Shown here piece after piece: positions 34,926 to 44,911 of a stretch of 64,000 nt of DNA. The notes beneath the pieces are model-generated. The model was not told where the DNA came from, made no database searches, and worked only from the letters and a program-made list of their open reading frames with translations. How positions within the stretch are numbered: position 1 is the first letter of the stretch; each line of letters starts with the position of its first letter. The position numbers and the translations under genes were made by a program. The stretch is from an uncultured Cohaesibacter sp. (lineage in GTDB: Bacteria; Pseudomonadota; Alphaproteobacteria; Rhizobiales; Cohaesibacteraceae). The DNA lies in NCBI RefSeq assembly GCF_963677725.1, contig NZ_OY782507.1:682001-746000 (forward strand). The letters are read 5' to 3'.

Positions 34926-36080
34926 TCAGATGATGCGCTGTCCTTTGCGCCATACCTGTCTTATGACCGGTGTGTTGCCCGACTTGCGAACATGGACCAA
35001 ATCACCCCGTTTGCCTACTTCAATCGTTCCACGGTCATCAAGCCCGGTTGCCCGAGCCGGATTGTGGGAAATCATTCTTACCGAATCTGGCAGCAAAATG
35101 GCATCGTCCCCTTCCGCGAGCGCGAATGCCGCCTGCACCAGTGACATCGGAATATAATCGGAAGACAGAATATCCAAAACACCCTCTTTGACCAAGTCCG
35201 AAGCTGCGATATTTCCAGAATGTGATCCGCCACGCACAACATTTGGTGCGCCCATCAGGACTGCGAGGCCCGCTTCATGGGACGCCTTGGCCGCTTCCAT
35301 GGTGGTGGGGAACTCAGCAACATGAATATCCTGCGCGATTGCCTCTTCGACATGAGCCAGCGTGGCGTCATCGTGAGAGGCGAGTATCAGCCCCCTTTCC
35401 TTGCAAATCCCGGCAATGGCGTTGCGGTGTTTGTCGGAATTGCGCGAGGAAGCTTCCATCCGGCGCTGGCAGAAAAGGTCAAACTCCTCATCGGACATTT
35501 TCAATTTGCCTTTGTAATAGATCGCATAGGCTTCCAGCTTGGCAAACTGGCGTTGGCCCGGCGCGTGGTCCATTACCGAGATCAGCTTGACCAATGGGTA
35601 ATTGTCAAACTGATGAAAGGCGGTGATGCAGTCATCGGCGGACACTTCACAGCGAAGATGCAGGAAATGATCAGACCGCAAGGTGTCTTCCTCGACGCCA
35701 CGATGGAAGGCATCGGCCAGCGCCTTCATGTCTTGATAGTTGAGGTCTGCGTCGGAATCGAGCCCTACCCGCAGCGCATCAAACACGGTGGTGATGCCAG
35801 AGGATGCGATCTGAGCATCATGCGCCAGCACCGCCGCCATGGGGTTCCAACGCACTTTCGGACGCGGCGCATAATGGCCTTCGACGTGATCGGTATGCAG
35901 CTCGACAAAGCCCGGCAGCAGATAATCGCCTTCTAGATCGTAAGCCAAGCTTTCCAAAGGCTCAGGCAGGTCACCTTCGCAAATATCGCAAATGATGCCG
36001 TCCTTGACATGGACATGGCCGCGCAGGATTTCGTCTTTCATAACGATTTGCGCATCTTTCAAAATGAGGTCACGTTTCAT
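34926..36080 (-). CDS. phnM: Alpha-D-ribose 1-methylphosphonate 5-triphosphate diphosphatase
   Basis: Amidohydrolase-fold enzyme removing pyrophosphate from ribose methylphosphonate 5-triphosphate, the product of PhnGHIL. Metal-ligand motifs ELHTDHVEGHYAPRP (N-terminal His pair) and a late ASHDDA are present, together with SSDYIP. 384 residues from the start at 36080, chosen by family length and a nearby AGGAAAG. An upstream in-frame extension would overlap the DUF1045 gene by 4 bp. Confidence 0.93.
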   Translation of the reverse strand: MKRDLILKDAQIVMKDEILRGHVHVKDGIICDICEGDLPEPLESLAYDLEGDYLLPGFVELHTDHVEGHYAPRPKVRWNPMAAVLAHDAQIASSGITTVFDALRVGLDSDADLNYQDMKALADAFHRGVEEDTLRSDHFLHLRCEVSADDCITAFHQFDNYPLVKLISVMDHAPGQRQFAKLEAYAIYYKGKLKMSDEEFDLFCQRRMEASSRNSDKHRNAIAGICKERGLILASHDDATLAHVEEAIAQDIHVAEFPTTMEAAKASHEAGLAVLMGAPNVVRGGSHSGNIAASDLVKEGVLDILSSDYIPMSLVQAAFALAEGDDAILLPDSVRMISHNPARATGLDDRGTIEVGKRGDLVHVRKSGNTPVIRQVWRKGQRII

Positions 36081-36151
36081 GCGAAGGTCTTTCCTTTTAG
36101 GGGCATCAAGGCCGGAGTTGGACAAGTCAGCGGCCGGATGGCGCGTCATTC

Positions 36152-36847
36152 TCACACAGCGCCAAAGGGAAATTGACGATGAATGGTAAAGGGGACGCCC
36201 CGCTCGGTTTCCACAAACAGGGAAAGAGCTGAGACGGTTTGGGGAGCGGTAAGGGCCGCTTCGAAATGATGCTTGGCAGCAGCCTCGAACGTGTCCGCCA
36301 GATCATCTGCAATGGGGTCAGACAGGGTCATGTGAAAGCGGAAATCGTCAAAGATATAGGGATACCCCCAAGTCAACAGATTGTCACGCTGGCTTTGGCT
36401 CAGTCTCTCGGGCTTGCGGCGGGCGATGTCATGTTCTTCTAGCGGCGCTCGGAAATGGTCAAAGTCGCGCACCAGATTGGTGGCGAGCATTTTAAGGTCT
36501 TCGCTTGGGCGTTCGGTGCGCAGGGCAAAGAATGGCCCAAGGCGTCCAACCTCGAATTTTGGCAACGGGAAAGGCTGAAGGCCCGACGCATAGGCGGCGA
36601 GTTCCTGTTCCAATTGATCAAGGCTGGTGCCGGGTGCCAATTCAAACGGCGCTTTCAGCGTGCCATGAAAACCATAGCGCCGTGGAGATGCCGTCATGGC
36701 ATCGAACGCCTCGCGCGATTGGCCCTCTATCAATGAAGGGCGGTCAATCTCGCCGCCGTCAAAGGCATCCCGCCCCAGCCAGAATGCAGCGGCTTTGGTC
36801 AGGGCATCGTCTTTGGCTGGCGCAAAAAAGAGGGCGTAGCGTGGCAC
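36152..36847 (-). CDS. DUF1045 phosphonate-associated 2H-phosphoesterase-like protein
   Basis: A 231-residue protein of the DUF1045 family (TIGR03223), which occurs with phn operons. It belongs to the 2H phosphoesterase superfamily: the two H-x-T/S motifs are GFHGTLKAPFELA (~residue 59) and RFHMTLSDPI (~172). In some relatives this type acts on the cyclic phosphate (PhnP-like) step. No phnP is seen here, so it may supply that function; this is inference. Confidence 0.88.
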   Translation of the reverse strand: MPRYALFFAPAKDDALTKAAAFWLGRDAFDGGEIDRPSLIEGQSREAFDAMTASPRRYGFHGTLKAPFELAPGTSLDQLEQELAAYASGLQPFPLPKFEVGRLGPFFALRTERPSEDLKMLATNLVRDFDHFRAPLEEHDIARRKPERLSQSQRDNLLTWGYPYIFDDFRFHMTLSDPIADDLADTFEAAAKHHFEAALTAPQTVSALSLFVETERGVPFTIHRQFPFGAV

Positions 36848-36899
36848 GGTGATTTCCTTTGAGGCTCAAGATGGGTCTTCTAGGGGCGAGGGCTGGTGC

Positions 36900-38474
36900 C
36901 TAGCTTTTGGTGAGCATGGCACGCAGCTTTCCTGAAATACTATCGAAGACATAGACAACAATAAGGATAAGGATGACCATATAGAAAACATTCTCCCAAT
37001 CCTGATTGGTGCGCATGGCTTCCCACAGTTTGAGGCCAATGCCCCCTGCCCCGACCGCGCCGATGATCGTTGCCGAGCGGGTGTTGGATTCCCAGAAATA
37101 AAGGGACTGGGAAAGAAAGACCGGCAAGACCTGTGGCACCACGCCATAGCGCTGAACCAGCACAGGGTTGGCCCCCAGAGACTTGACACCTTCGCGCTGC
37201 TTGTCGTCAATATTTTCCAGCGCCTCGGCATAGAGTTTGCCCAGAGTGCCGGTGTCGGTGAAGAAGATCGCCGACATGCCGGCCAGTGGCCCCGGCCCAA
37301 AGGCGCGGGTGAAGAACAAGGCCCAGATAAGCATATCCACCGAACGCAGGAAGTCGAACAGGCGTTTCATGAGCTGGTTGCCAAGGCGGTTTGGTGTCAC
37401 GTTGCGGGCTGCCAGAAAGGCCAGCGGGAAAGCCAGAATTGTCGCGAACAACGTGCCGACAAAAGCCATGACGATGGTCTGCAGCAGCTTGATCCAGACA
37501 TCCCCATGCTGCCATTCGGCATTGTTGATGATGTTGTCAAAGGCCAGAGACAGATTGGATTGGTCCGGCTTGATCCGCTCGCCTGAAGTGATCAGTCCCA
37601 TCACATCCCCAAAGCTCTTGCCCCAGAAAGGCGAATTGGTGTCGAAGATAAAATTCTCCCAGCCAAGGAAGCGACGGCGGATTTTCACCTCATCACTTTC
37701 CACCTCAATGCGACCATCAACGCCAAACTGGGCAACGATCTTGCCATCTTCATATTTCTGAGAGGCCCAGTCTGGCAATGCATCTCGAGCGCGAACGCTC
37801 TTGTCCTTGACGATGTCAATCACCAATTGCTCGCCGCCACGCACGAGTGTGACGATACCGGGTTCAACCTCAACCATCCCGGAACCAAGTGTGACTTCTG
37901 CAAAGACAGTCTCTTCACGTCGCTCTGGCTTGTCATCACTCTTTGCGGTCACTTCAGGGGCTGCCGGATTGGCGGCGGTTGGCGCGCTTGGTGCCATGAA
38001 ACTGATGACAGGCTCTTTGGAGGGCGCGTTGGATCGCGCAACCGGATTGGTGGACGTACCGGCATCCGAAGCCATAAAGCTGAAAGCCGCAGCAGGTTTC
38101 TGCTTAGTCGGAGTTTCTTCCTTTTTCAGCGGCTTGATGTCGACCATTTCGCGGGTCTGGGTGATCCAGTCAGGACTTGGATTCTTGCCCAAGGGTGAGA
38201 AGCGCGGGAATTCAACCTTTACAAAACCGTCGTCAAATTCGATGTCCGGTCGGACTTCATAAGACACCCAGTCGGCGAGATAGGAGCCAGCAATGCCCCA
38301 ATTTCCGTTGGCTAGGATCTGGCCAATATGGAAGAAGTGCCAAGCAAAGATCAGATAGACGACAATGCCAACGGCGACAAACCAGCCGCGAAAGCGTTTC
38401 AACCAGTTGGGTTTGAACACTTCCGGGTGGCGGGCCATGACATCATCAAGTCGAGATGCGGTTAGAGTGGTCAT
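36900..38474 (-). CDS. phnE: Phosphonate ABC transporter permease PhnE, long form with insert
   Basis: The second PhnE copy, 524 residues against ~270-320 for the standard permease. One membrane segment lies at ~32-52. Then comes a ~220-residue hydrophilic insert (about 60-285) with a Pro/Ala/Lys stretch holding two SFMA repeats (AAFSFMAS, VISFMAPS). The BPD permease core follows (~310-520) with the EAA-type loop ALENIDDKQREGVKSLGANP and IIGAVGAGGIGLKL. It ends 17 bp ahead of the first phnE, and both should form the heterodimeric channel with PhnC/PhnD. Confidence 0.9.
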   Translation of the reverse strand: MTTLTASRLDDVMARHPEVFKPNWLKRFRGWFVAVGIVVYLIFAWHFFHIGQILANGNWGIAGSYLADWVSYEVRPDIEFDDGFVKVEFPRFSPLGKNPSPDWITQTREMVDIKPLKKEETPTKQKPAAAFSFMASDAGTSTNPVARSNAPSKEPVISFMAPSAPTAANPAAPEVTAKSDDKPERREETVFAEVTLGSGMVEVEPGIVTLVRGGEQLVIDIVKDKSVRARDALPDWASQKYEDGKIVAQFGVDGRIEVESDEVKIRRRFLGWENFIFDTNSPFWGKSFGDVMGLITSGERIKPDQSNLSLAFDNIINNAEWQHGDVWIKLLQTIVMAFVGTLFATILAFPLAFLAARNVTPNRLGNQLMKRLFDFLRSVDMLIWALFFTRAFGPGPLAGMSAIFFTDTGTLGKLYAEALENIDDKQREGVKSLGANPVLVQRYGVVPQVLPVFLSQSLYFWESNTRSATIIGAVGAGGIGLKLWEAMRTNQDWENVFYMVILILIVVYVFDSISGKLRAMLTKS

Positions 38475-38491
38475 TGTCAGGTCTCTTCCTC

Positions 38492-39460
38492 TTACAAGCT
38501 GCCGCCAAAGGCGAAGGCCTGATCGCCGACGATCCTTTTTCGCAGCCAGGCTGAGAATTGGTCGATGGCCATGATCGTAACAAACAGCAGCAGGACGATG
38601 GCCAGAGTCTTTGCCTCATGGCCGCGCGAAATGGACAGGCGCAGAGCTTCCCCTATCCCGCCGCCGCCAACAGCACCAATGATGGTGGAGGCCCGGACAT
38701 TGATCTCAAGGCGCAGCAAGCCGTAGGACAGGAAGTTTGGCAGAATTTGCGGCACGATGCCGAACCAGACCCGCTCGACCCAGCAACCGCCAACGGCGCG
38801 CAAGCCTTCATCGGCCTTCATGTCGGCATTCTCGACCACTTCGAAAAACATTTTGCCAAGCGAGCCGATGGTGTGGATCGTCACGGCAATCATGGCGGGG
38901 ATTGCACCAAGGGTCAGCACCGCCACGAAGAAACCTGCAATGACAATCTCTGGAAAGGCACGGAGAATTTCGAGGATACGGCGGACCACAAACCGCAGCC
39001 ATCCGCGTGTGGTCAGGTTGGATGCGGCAAGGAAGCAGAGGATGAAGCCAAAGAAAAAGCCGATCAAGGTGGAAACGATCGCAATATTGATTGTCTCCAG
39101 CATCTTGTAAAAATATTCCGGCAGATAGAGGCTGTCGGTCAAATAGATCCGGCCTTCGGGATAGTTGAATTTGAGCGACCCATCGGCGTAGGGTGTATCG
39201 AGATCGAACAGCGCGCGCCAGATTTCCATTCCGTCGCGCGGCACCATGTCCAGAAAGAAGTCGAAAAAGTAAGGCAATCGGTCGAAAAATTTGCCCGCAT
39301 TGGTTTCGTTTGCAAACCACAGCGAGGAAAATAGAGCAACGAGCAACAGACCAACCGACAGAAGGGTGTATGTGCGGCGTTTGCGATTGAGGTCTTGCCA
39401 GTGGCGCTCAACGGCGGCGCTGCTTTGGGACAAGGGGGGTGCGGGCGTCATGTTTGTCAT
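38492..39460 (-). CDS. phnE: Phosphonate ABC transporter permease PhnE
   Basis: Inner-membrane permease of the PhnCDE importer, ~322 residues. The core has six hydrophobic segments, the EAA loop EVVENADMKADEGLRAVGG and IIGAVGGGGIGEALR near the C-terminus, which match the longer neighbour. The start at 39460 is chosen by family length (39451 is an alternative), and the in-frame upstream stretch lacks family-like sequence. It follows phnD in the operon. Confidence 0.9.
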   Translation of the reverse strand: MTNMTPAPPLSQSSAAVERHWQDLNRKRRTYTLLSVGLLLVALFSSLWFANETNAGKFFDRLPYFFDFFLDMVPRDGMEIWRALFDLDTPYADGSLKFNYPEGRIYLTDSLYLPEYFYKMLETINIAIVSTLIGFFFGFILCFLAASNLTTRGWLRFVVRRILEILRAFPEIVIAGFFVAVLTLGAIPAMIAVTIHTIGSLGKMFFEVVENADMKADEGLRAVGGCWVERVWFGIVPQILPNFLSYGLLRLEINVRASTIIGAVGGGGIGEALRLSISRGHEAKTLAIVLLLFVTIMAIDQFSAWLRKRIVGDQAFAFGGSL

Positions 39461-39690
39461 GTTTTTACCGAACAAAAAGAAAAAGCCCACCAAGAGCGTA
39501 TCGGATGTCTCCCGAAAGCCCGGATGGATCAACGCAAAGCGGCCTGAGGTGTTCGCTGCTGGATGCCGCGCCCGGATGCTGCGTCTGACAGAGGGGCATT
39601 GGGCGTGGGTAAAATGGGTCCGAAACAAAGTCCGGACCCACCATTTCATTTCCAGCCATCTATTCTCAAGTCATTGAGAATGCGATCCAA

Positions 39691-40605
39691 TCAAGAACCG
39701 ATTTTCGCTTTGCGAGCAGCGATGATGGCTTTGTAGAAATCTTCGTTGACCTCGGTGTAGCCTTTGTAATCGCCCCCTTGAATGGCAGAGAAGCATTCAG
39801 GATCTTTTTCCGGCAGGTTCATCATGAAGGCTTTGAATTTGGCTTTGGTGTCGTCGCTGAGGGTGGAGCGAACCACAATCGGGCCGTTAGGGATCAGTGG
39901 GGATTGCCACAGCTGAACCAGATCGCCCATGTCGAGGATGCCTTTATCGACCATTTTCTTCAGGTTGCCAGAGGTGTAACCATCTTCGAATTTGCCAACG
40001 CCTGAAGACCAGGTTGTGCCTGCATCAAAGTTGCCTTTGACCACTTCGAGAACGAGATTTTCGTGGCCGCCGCCAAAGCCGGTTTCCCCGAAATAGTCCT
40101 TGATCTGACCGCCAACGGCATCAGGCAGGGTTACGGAAGGGACAAGAAAGCCGGAGGTGGAGTCCGGATCGGCAAAGCCGAGCTTCTTGCCTTTCATGTC
40201 GTCCAGTTTGGACATGCCGGAATCTTTGCGGGCAACCATCACCGAATAATAGCCGGTGGACCCATCCGTTTGAACGGTGGTCAGGATAGGCTCGACGGCT
40301 TTTGGATCTTTCAGATACACTTTTGCATAGCCTGATGCGCCAAGCTCTGCATAGTCAAGGGTGCCGCCCAACAGGCCCTGAATGACGCCGTCATAGTCTG
40401 CGGCTGGGAACAGGGACACTTTTTCAACGCCAATGGCAGCTGGCAGAGTGTCAACGAGGCACTGGAAATTGCGCAGACGGTCCGCTTCGTTTTCACCACC
40501 CAGAATGCCGATGCGGAATTCTTTTTCAGCAGCAAAAGAAGGCGCTGTGGCACCGGCTGCCAGCGCAGCCACGGAAACGGCGGCAAGAATTGCTTTTGTA
40601 AACAT
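39691..40605 (-). CDS. phnD: Phosphonate ABC transporter substrate-binding protein
   Basis: Periplasmic receptor for phosphonates, 304 residues. A signal peptide (MFTKAILAAVSVAALAAG, cleavage near PSFA/AEKE) precedes the PhnD fold, with FRIGILGGENEADRLRN at the start of the mature part and GFADPDSTSGFLVPS in the ligand cleft. The start at 40605 follows CAGGAGA. It lies between phnC and the two permeases. Confidence 0.94.
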   Translation of the reverse strand: MFTKAILAAVSVAALAAGATAPSFAAEKEFRIGILGGENEADRLRNFQCLVDTLPAAIGVEKVSLFPAADYDGVIQGLLGGTLDYAELGASGYAKVYLKDPKAVEPILTTVQTDGSTGYYSVMVARKDSGMSKLDDMKGKKLGFADPDSTSGFLVPSVTLPDAVGGQIKDYFGETGFGGGHENLVLEVVKGNFDAGTTWSSGVGKFEDGYTSGNLKKMVDKGILDMGDLVQLWQSPLIPNGPIVVRSTLSDDTKAKFKAFMMNLPEKDPECFSAIQGGDYKGYTEVNEDFYKAIIAARKAKIGS

Positions 40606-40692
40606 GTTCGTGTCTCCTGATTTCAACCGGCTCAGCCGGTGTCATCCTTGTTGTCAAATAAAAGTGTTGTTGTTGGTTCAGGTTTGGCCTGA

Positions 40693-41541
40693 TTACGCTG
40701 GCGAAGCGATCTCGGCTTGCGCCATTGCCACGACAGGGGGGCGGCTTGCTGGCGCGAAAGATTCCTTGATGGAAGTCGAGGTGATGGCTTCGGAGATTTC
40801 GGCATCTTCCAAAGAGCCGTAGATCATCTTCACCGCCTCATTGGTCAGCTCGGATGCTGGACCATCAAACACCACGCGTCCCTGAAACATGCCAATGATG
40901 CGCTCGCAATAGGTGCGCGCCGTATCAAGGGTATGCAGGTTGGTTACCACCGTGATGCCATCGCGTTCGTTGATGTCTTTAAGGCTGTCCATCACGATCT
41001 GGGCATTCAATGGATCAAGCGAGGCAATCGGCTCATCGGCGAGGATGACCTTCGGGCTTTGCATCAAAGCGCGGGCAATGGCCACGCGCTGCTGCTGGCC
41101 ACCGGACAAGGTCCCTGCCCGTTGAAGCGCGGTTTGTTCGATGCCAAGACGTTCCAATGCAATCAAGGCTTCTGCCCGCTCTTGCTGCGAGAAGATATTG
41201 AGCAGGTTGAGCATGGTATTGCGGTGATTAAGTCGCCCCAACAGGACATTGGTCAACACGTCAAGCCGCGGCACCAGATTGAATTGCTGGAAGATCATGG
41301 CGCAATCACGCTGCCAGTCACGCAACTCACGGCCCTTGATCGAAGAGACCTGTTTGTCATCAAAGCTGATCGCGCCTTCAGTTGGATCAATGAGGCGATT
41401 GATCATTCGCAGAAGGGTGGATTTTCCCGCGCCAGAGCGTCCGATGACGCCCACCATCTGACCATGTGGAATGGTCACTGTGACAGAATCGACGGCCGTA
41501 TTTGGACCGAAGCGGCGTGTCACATTGGTCAATTCCAACAT
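40693..41541 (-). CDS. phnC: Phosphonate ABC transporter ATP-binding protein
   Basis: ATPase of the PhnCDE importer, 282 residues. Walker [12 protein letters not shown] (~34), signature [15 protein letters not shown] (~145) and Walker [13 protein letters not shown] are intact. The last ~40 residues are an extra tail beyond the usual ~250. It is preceded in the operon by the acetyltransferase gene. Confidence 0.94.
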   Translation of the reverse strand: MLELTNVTRRFGPNTAVDSVTVTIPHGQMVGVIGRSGAGKSTLLRMINRLIDPTEGAISFDDKQVSSIKGRELRDWQRDCAMIFQQFNLVPRLDVLTNVLLGRLNHRNTMLNLLNIFSQQERAEALIALERLGIEQTALQRAGTLSGGQQQRVAIARALMQSPKVILADEPIASLDPLNAQIVMDSLKDINERDGITVVTNLHTLDTARTYCERIIGMFQGRVVFDGPASELTNEAVKMIYGSLEDAEISEAITSTSIKESFAPASRPPVVAMAQAEIASPA

Positions 41542-41725
41542 TGGTTTTCTCCTCGAAACGCTGAAAACAGGCGTTCCAAATTGCTTGTTAAGACCTGACG
41601 AATATCTACAAATTCTTTGTGAAAGGCGCGTGTCTGCAATATTTCAATTCGGTGACAGCCGAGGCTTTCCTGCGGATAAGCCATCGGCACCAATGGTCGT
41701 ATGACCAACAAAAAAGCCGGTTTGA

Positions 41726-42361
41726 TCAGCGCTCGTAGCGAGCGAGGAAATCGGTGATTTCGAGCATGCGGAAATCTTCCAGCGCAGAACGCAAGTCGTC
41801 ATGGGACCAATCCCACCAGGCCAGCGCAATCAACCGTTTGGCAATGCTCGCAGGAAAGCGCTCACGGATGAGACGCGCAGGCACGCCACCGACGATGGCA
41901 TAGTCAGGCACATCCTTGGAGACCACCGCCCCTGCCCCGATCACGGCGCCATGGCCGACAGAGACGCCGGGCAAAATGGTCGCACCATGACCGATCCAGA
42001 CATCGTGGCCGATGCGCACTTTATTGTCGCGACGCCAAGCGAAGAAATCCTGATCCATGTCTGCGTCGGCAAAATAGTCCGATGCGCGGTATGTGAAGTG
42101 ATGTTGGGTCGCGCGCCATGTTGGATGATTGGTGGCATTGATGCGTACCGCATTGGCGATGTTGGCGAATTTGCCGATTTCGGCATGCCAGATATCGCAA
42201 TCGAGCATCACATAGGAATAATCGCCCAGATGGGTCTCTGATATGCGGCTGCGGTCAGCGACTTCGGTATAGTGGCCAAGCTGGCTTTCGGTCACTTTGG
42301 CCGTATGGTGGATCAAAGGCTCAATGCCAAGACGGGTATTTTGCAAAGGGTCGTTCTGCAT
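41726..42361 (-). CDS. Phn-associated left-handed beta-helix acetyltransferase (DapH/CAT type)
   Basis: A 211-residue hexapeptide-repeat acyltransferase. Repeats lie at ~15-60 and ~110-165, with [15 protein letters not shown] as the chloramphenicol-acetyltransferase-like loop and [17 protein letters not shown] and VGGVPARLI closing the helix. This group (TIGR03308 type) is linked to phosphonate operons. It may acetylate aminoalkylphosphonates, as PhnO does in E. coli, but PhnO is of a different (GNAT) fold, so this is inference. It lies 9 bp below the phnL stop. Confidence 0.87.
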   Translation of the reverse strand: MQNDPLQNTRLGIEPLIHHTAKVTESQLGHYTEVADRSRISETHLGDYSYVMLDCDIWHAEIGKFANIANAVRINATNHPTWRATQHHFTYRASDYFADADMDQDFFAWRRDNKVRIGHDVWIGHGATILPGVSVGHGAVIGAGAVVSKDVPDYAIVGGVPARLIRERFPASIAKRLIALAWWDWSHDDLRSALEDFRMLEITDFLARYER

Positions 42362-42370
42362 GATTGCTCT

Positions 42371-43144
42371 CTATGCGCTTGGGGTGCCAGCCAGCGTGGC
42401 GGCAGATTTCTCGCTGTCTCTTTGGGCGCTGGTCGCAAAGTTCGAGACATCGATGACCTGATCGGCGATGACATCGCGCACATCAGAATCGTGGAAGATA
42501 CCCAGCAGCGCGACGCCTTTGGCCTTCTTCTCTTCGATCAACTCGATAACGATGGAGCGGTTGGCGGCATCAAGCGAGGCGGTTGGCTCATCAAGCAGCA
42601 AAACCGGATGGTCGGTAAGAAAACCACGTGCAATATTGACCCTTTGCTGTTCCCCACCGGAAAAGGTGGCGGATGGCAATTGCCAGAGTTTTTCTGGCAG
42701 GTTGAGGCGGGCGAGCATGTTACCAGCGCGGCTGCGGGCTTCTTCAACCTCGATGCCTTGGGCGACCAGAGGCTCTGCTGCAACATCCATGGCCGAGACG
42801 CGAGGCATGGCGCGCAAGAACTGGCTGACATAGCCGATGGTTTCGCGGCGAACCGACAGGATGGTGCGCGGATCAGCGGTGGCAAGATCGACCATCCTAT
42901 TGCGATGGCAGGTGAGAATCTGGCCCTGATTGACTGCGTAATTGCCGTAGATCATTTTCAGGATCGAGCTTTTGCCGACCCCGGACGGGCCACCAAGCAC
43001 GGCACATTGGCCTTCATGGAGCACCAGATTGACCCGAGAGACCACCGGAATGGTGATCGAGCCACGCAGATGCATGACAAAGCTCTTGGCAACGTTGGTG
43101 ACGATCAACGGCGTTGCCTTCATCTCATTGGTGGGAGACGTCAT
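42371..43144 (-). CDS. phnL: Phosphonate C-P lyase system protein PhnL
   Basis: ABC-ATPase-like subunit of the C-P lyase system, 257 residues. Walker A GGPSGVGKSSILK, signature FSGGEQQRVNIARG and Walker B VLLLDEPTASLDA are intact. Together with PhnGHI it is needed for the transfer of the phosphonate to the ribose of ATP. The start at 43144 follows GAAAGGG, 13 bp below the phnK stop. Confidence 0.93.
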   Translation of the reverse strand: MTSPTNEMKATPLIVTNVAKSFVMHLRGSITIPVVSRVNLVLHEGQCAVLGGPSGVGKSSILKMIYGNYAVNQGQILTCHRNRMVDLATADPRTILSVRRETIGYVSQFLRAMPRVSAMDVAAEPLVAQGIEVEEARSRAGNMLARLNLPEKLWQLPSATFSGGEQQRVNIARGFLTDHPVLLLDEPTASLDAANRSIVIELIEEKKAKGVALLGIFHDSDVRDVIADQVIDVSNFATSAQRDSEKSAATLAGTPSA

Positions 43145-43157
43145 CAATCGACCCTTT

Positions 43158-44000
43158 CTAGACCTGAAGAATGGAGGAAATGAGCAGTTGGGTATAAGGC
43201 GCTTGAGGATCATCCAGCACCCGGTCGGTGAGACCGGTTTCGATGACGCGCCCGCCCTTCATCACGACCATGCGATGGGACAGAAGACGGGCGACAGCCA
43301 GATCGTGGGTGACGACAATGGCGGCAAGGCCCAGTTCAGCCACCAGACCGCGCATTAGATCAAGCAGACGGGCTTGCACCGAGACATCAAGACCGCCGGT
43401 TGGTTCATCCATAAATATGAGCCGCGGGCCGGTCACCAGATTGCGGGCAATCTGCAAGCGCTGGCGCATGCCACCGGAAAAAGCGCGGGGTTCGTCATCG
43501 ATCCGGTCAGCGGATATTTCCACCTGTTCCAGCCAATCGGTCGCGGTCTGGCGAATGTCACCATAGTGACGTTGACCGATGGCCATCAGCCGTTCGCCGA
43601 CATTGGCTCCTGCTGAGACGGTCATGCGCAGGCCGTCTGCGGGATTTTGATGGACAAAGCCCCAGTCGGTCCGCATCAAAAAACGCTTTTCAGCTTCCCC
43701 CAGACGGAAGACCTCACGCATTGACCCATCGCGCATGCGATAATTGACCATGCCCGAGGTTGGGGTCAGGCGGGTGGAGATACAATTGAGCAATGTGGTC
43801 TTGCCTGAGCCGGACTCGCCGACAATGGCCAGCACTTCACCGGGCCAGAGGTCAAAGCTGATCTCCTCGCAGCCGACGCGGCGACCATAATATTTGCTGA
43901 CCGAGCGGACCTGCAGCAAAGGCTCTTCATTGAGGTCCGTGGGACGCTGGGCAACCAGCGAGGATTTGGTCTGGAACTGGTCTGGAATTGACCGGGTCAT
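43158..44000 (-). CDS. phnK: Phosphonate C-P lyase system protein PhnK
   Basis: ABC-ATPase-like subunit that docks on the PhnGHIJ core complex, 280 residues. Walker A GESGSGKTTLLNC, signature FSGGMRQRLQIARN and Walker B LIFMDEPTGGLDVS are present, with dipeptide-importer-like features (GFVHQNPADGLR). The ATG overlaps the phnJ stop by 4 bp. About 25 residues precede the usual family start. Confidence 0.93.
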   Translation of the reverse strand: MTRSIPDQFQTKSSLVAQRPTDLNEEPLLQVRSVSKYYGRRVGCEEISFDLWPGEVLAIVGESGSGKTTLLNCISTRLTPTSGMVNYRMRDGSMREVFRLGEAEKRFLMRTDWGFVHQNPADGLRMTVSAGANVGERLMAIGQRHYGDIRQTATDWLEQVEISADRIDDEPRAFSGGMRQRLQIARNLVTGPRLIFMDEPTGGLDVSVQARLLDLMRGLVAELGLAAIVVTHDLAVARLLSHRMVVMKGGRVIETGLTDRVLDDPQAPYTQLLISSILQV

Positions 44001-44911
44001 GCTGGCACCTCTTCATCATGAATAGCCTCAGGGGCCATCGCGCCCCGGAAACCCTGCGCACGGCGGTCTTCGCAATAGTCACTGTCAGAGCAGACAAACA
44101 TCCGCTCGCCCTTGTCATCGAGAATGACCTCGTCGAGATAGACGCCTGTGCCACCGCACAGGGCACAAGGCTCGTCAAAGGCCTGAATTTCGAAGGGATA
44201 ATCTTCGAAATCGAGACTGACGACATCGGTATAAGGGGGGATGGCATAGATGCGCATTTCGCGCCCGGCGCCATAAAGCTGGAGCGCTTCCATGCGGTGC
44301 ATTTTCGGATTGTCGAATTTCGGGGTTGGCGATGGGTCCATCACGTATCGCCCCTTCACCTTGACAGGATAGGCATAGTTGGTGGCGATGTGACCCTTCT
44401 GGGCAATGTCTTCATAGAGCTTTACATGCATCAGGCCGTAATCCTCAACCGCGTGCATTTTGCGGGTTTCGGTTTCGCGTGGTTCAAGAAAGCGCAAAGG
44501 CTCGGGGATCGGCACCTGAAAGACGATGACCTGATCCTTGGACAAAGGCTCTTCGGGGATGCGATGGCGGGTCTGGATGATGCTGGCCGCCTTGGTCCGG
44601 GTTGTGGTATCAACCTTGGCCATCTTGGCAAAGAAGGCGCGAATGGAGACCGCGTTGGTGGTATCGTCCGAGCCCTGATCGATGACCTTGAGAACATCAT
44701 CAGGGCCGATGATTGACGCGGTCACCTGCACGCCACCGGTGCCCCATCCATAGGGCATGGGCATTTCGCGGCTGGCAAAGGGCACCTGATAGCCGGGAAT
44801 GGCAATGCCCTTGAGGATCGCCCGGCGGATCATCCGCTTGGTCTGTTCATCAAGATAGGCGAAATTGTAATTGGCAATCGCGCCTTGTTCTGACTGGCTG
44901 ATGCTGGTCAT
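43997..44911 (-). CDS. phnJ: Alpha-D-ribose 1-methylphosphonate 5-phosphate C-P lyase
   Basis: Radical-SAM-type enzyme that breaks the C-P bond, releasing methane (or an alkane) and ribose 1,2-cyclic phosphate 5-phosphate. 304 residues; YNFAYLDEQTKRMIRRA opens the family region. The C-terminal Cys cluster (CALCGGTG, then VCSDSDYC) supplies the Fe-S ligands and the reactive Cys. The start overlaps the phnI stop by 4 bp (ATGA), so translation is coupled. Confidence 0.96.
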   Translation of the reverse strand: MTSISQSEQGAIANYNFAYLDEQTKRMIRRAILKGIAIPGYQVPFASREMPMPYGWGTGGVQVTASIIGPDDVLKVIDQGSDDTTNAVSIRAFFAKMAKVDTTTRTKAASIIQTRHRIPEEPLSKDQVIVFQVPIPEPLRFLEPRETETRKMHAVEDYGLMHVKLYEDIAQKGHIATNYAYPVKVKGRYVMDPSPTPKFDNPKMHRMEALQLYGAGREMRIYAIPPYTDVVSLDFEDYPFEIQAFDEPCALCGGTGVYLDEVILDDKGERMFVCSDSDYCEDRRAQGFRGAMAPEAIHDEEVPA

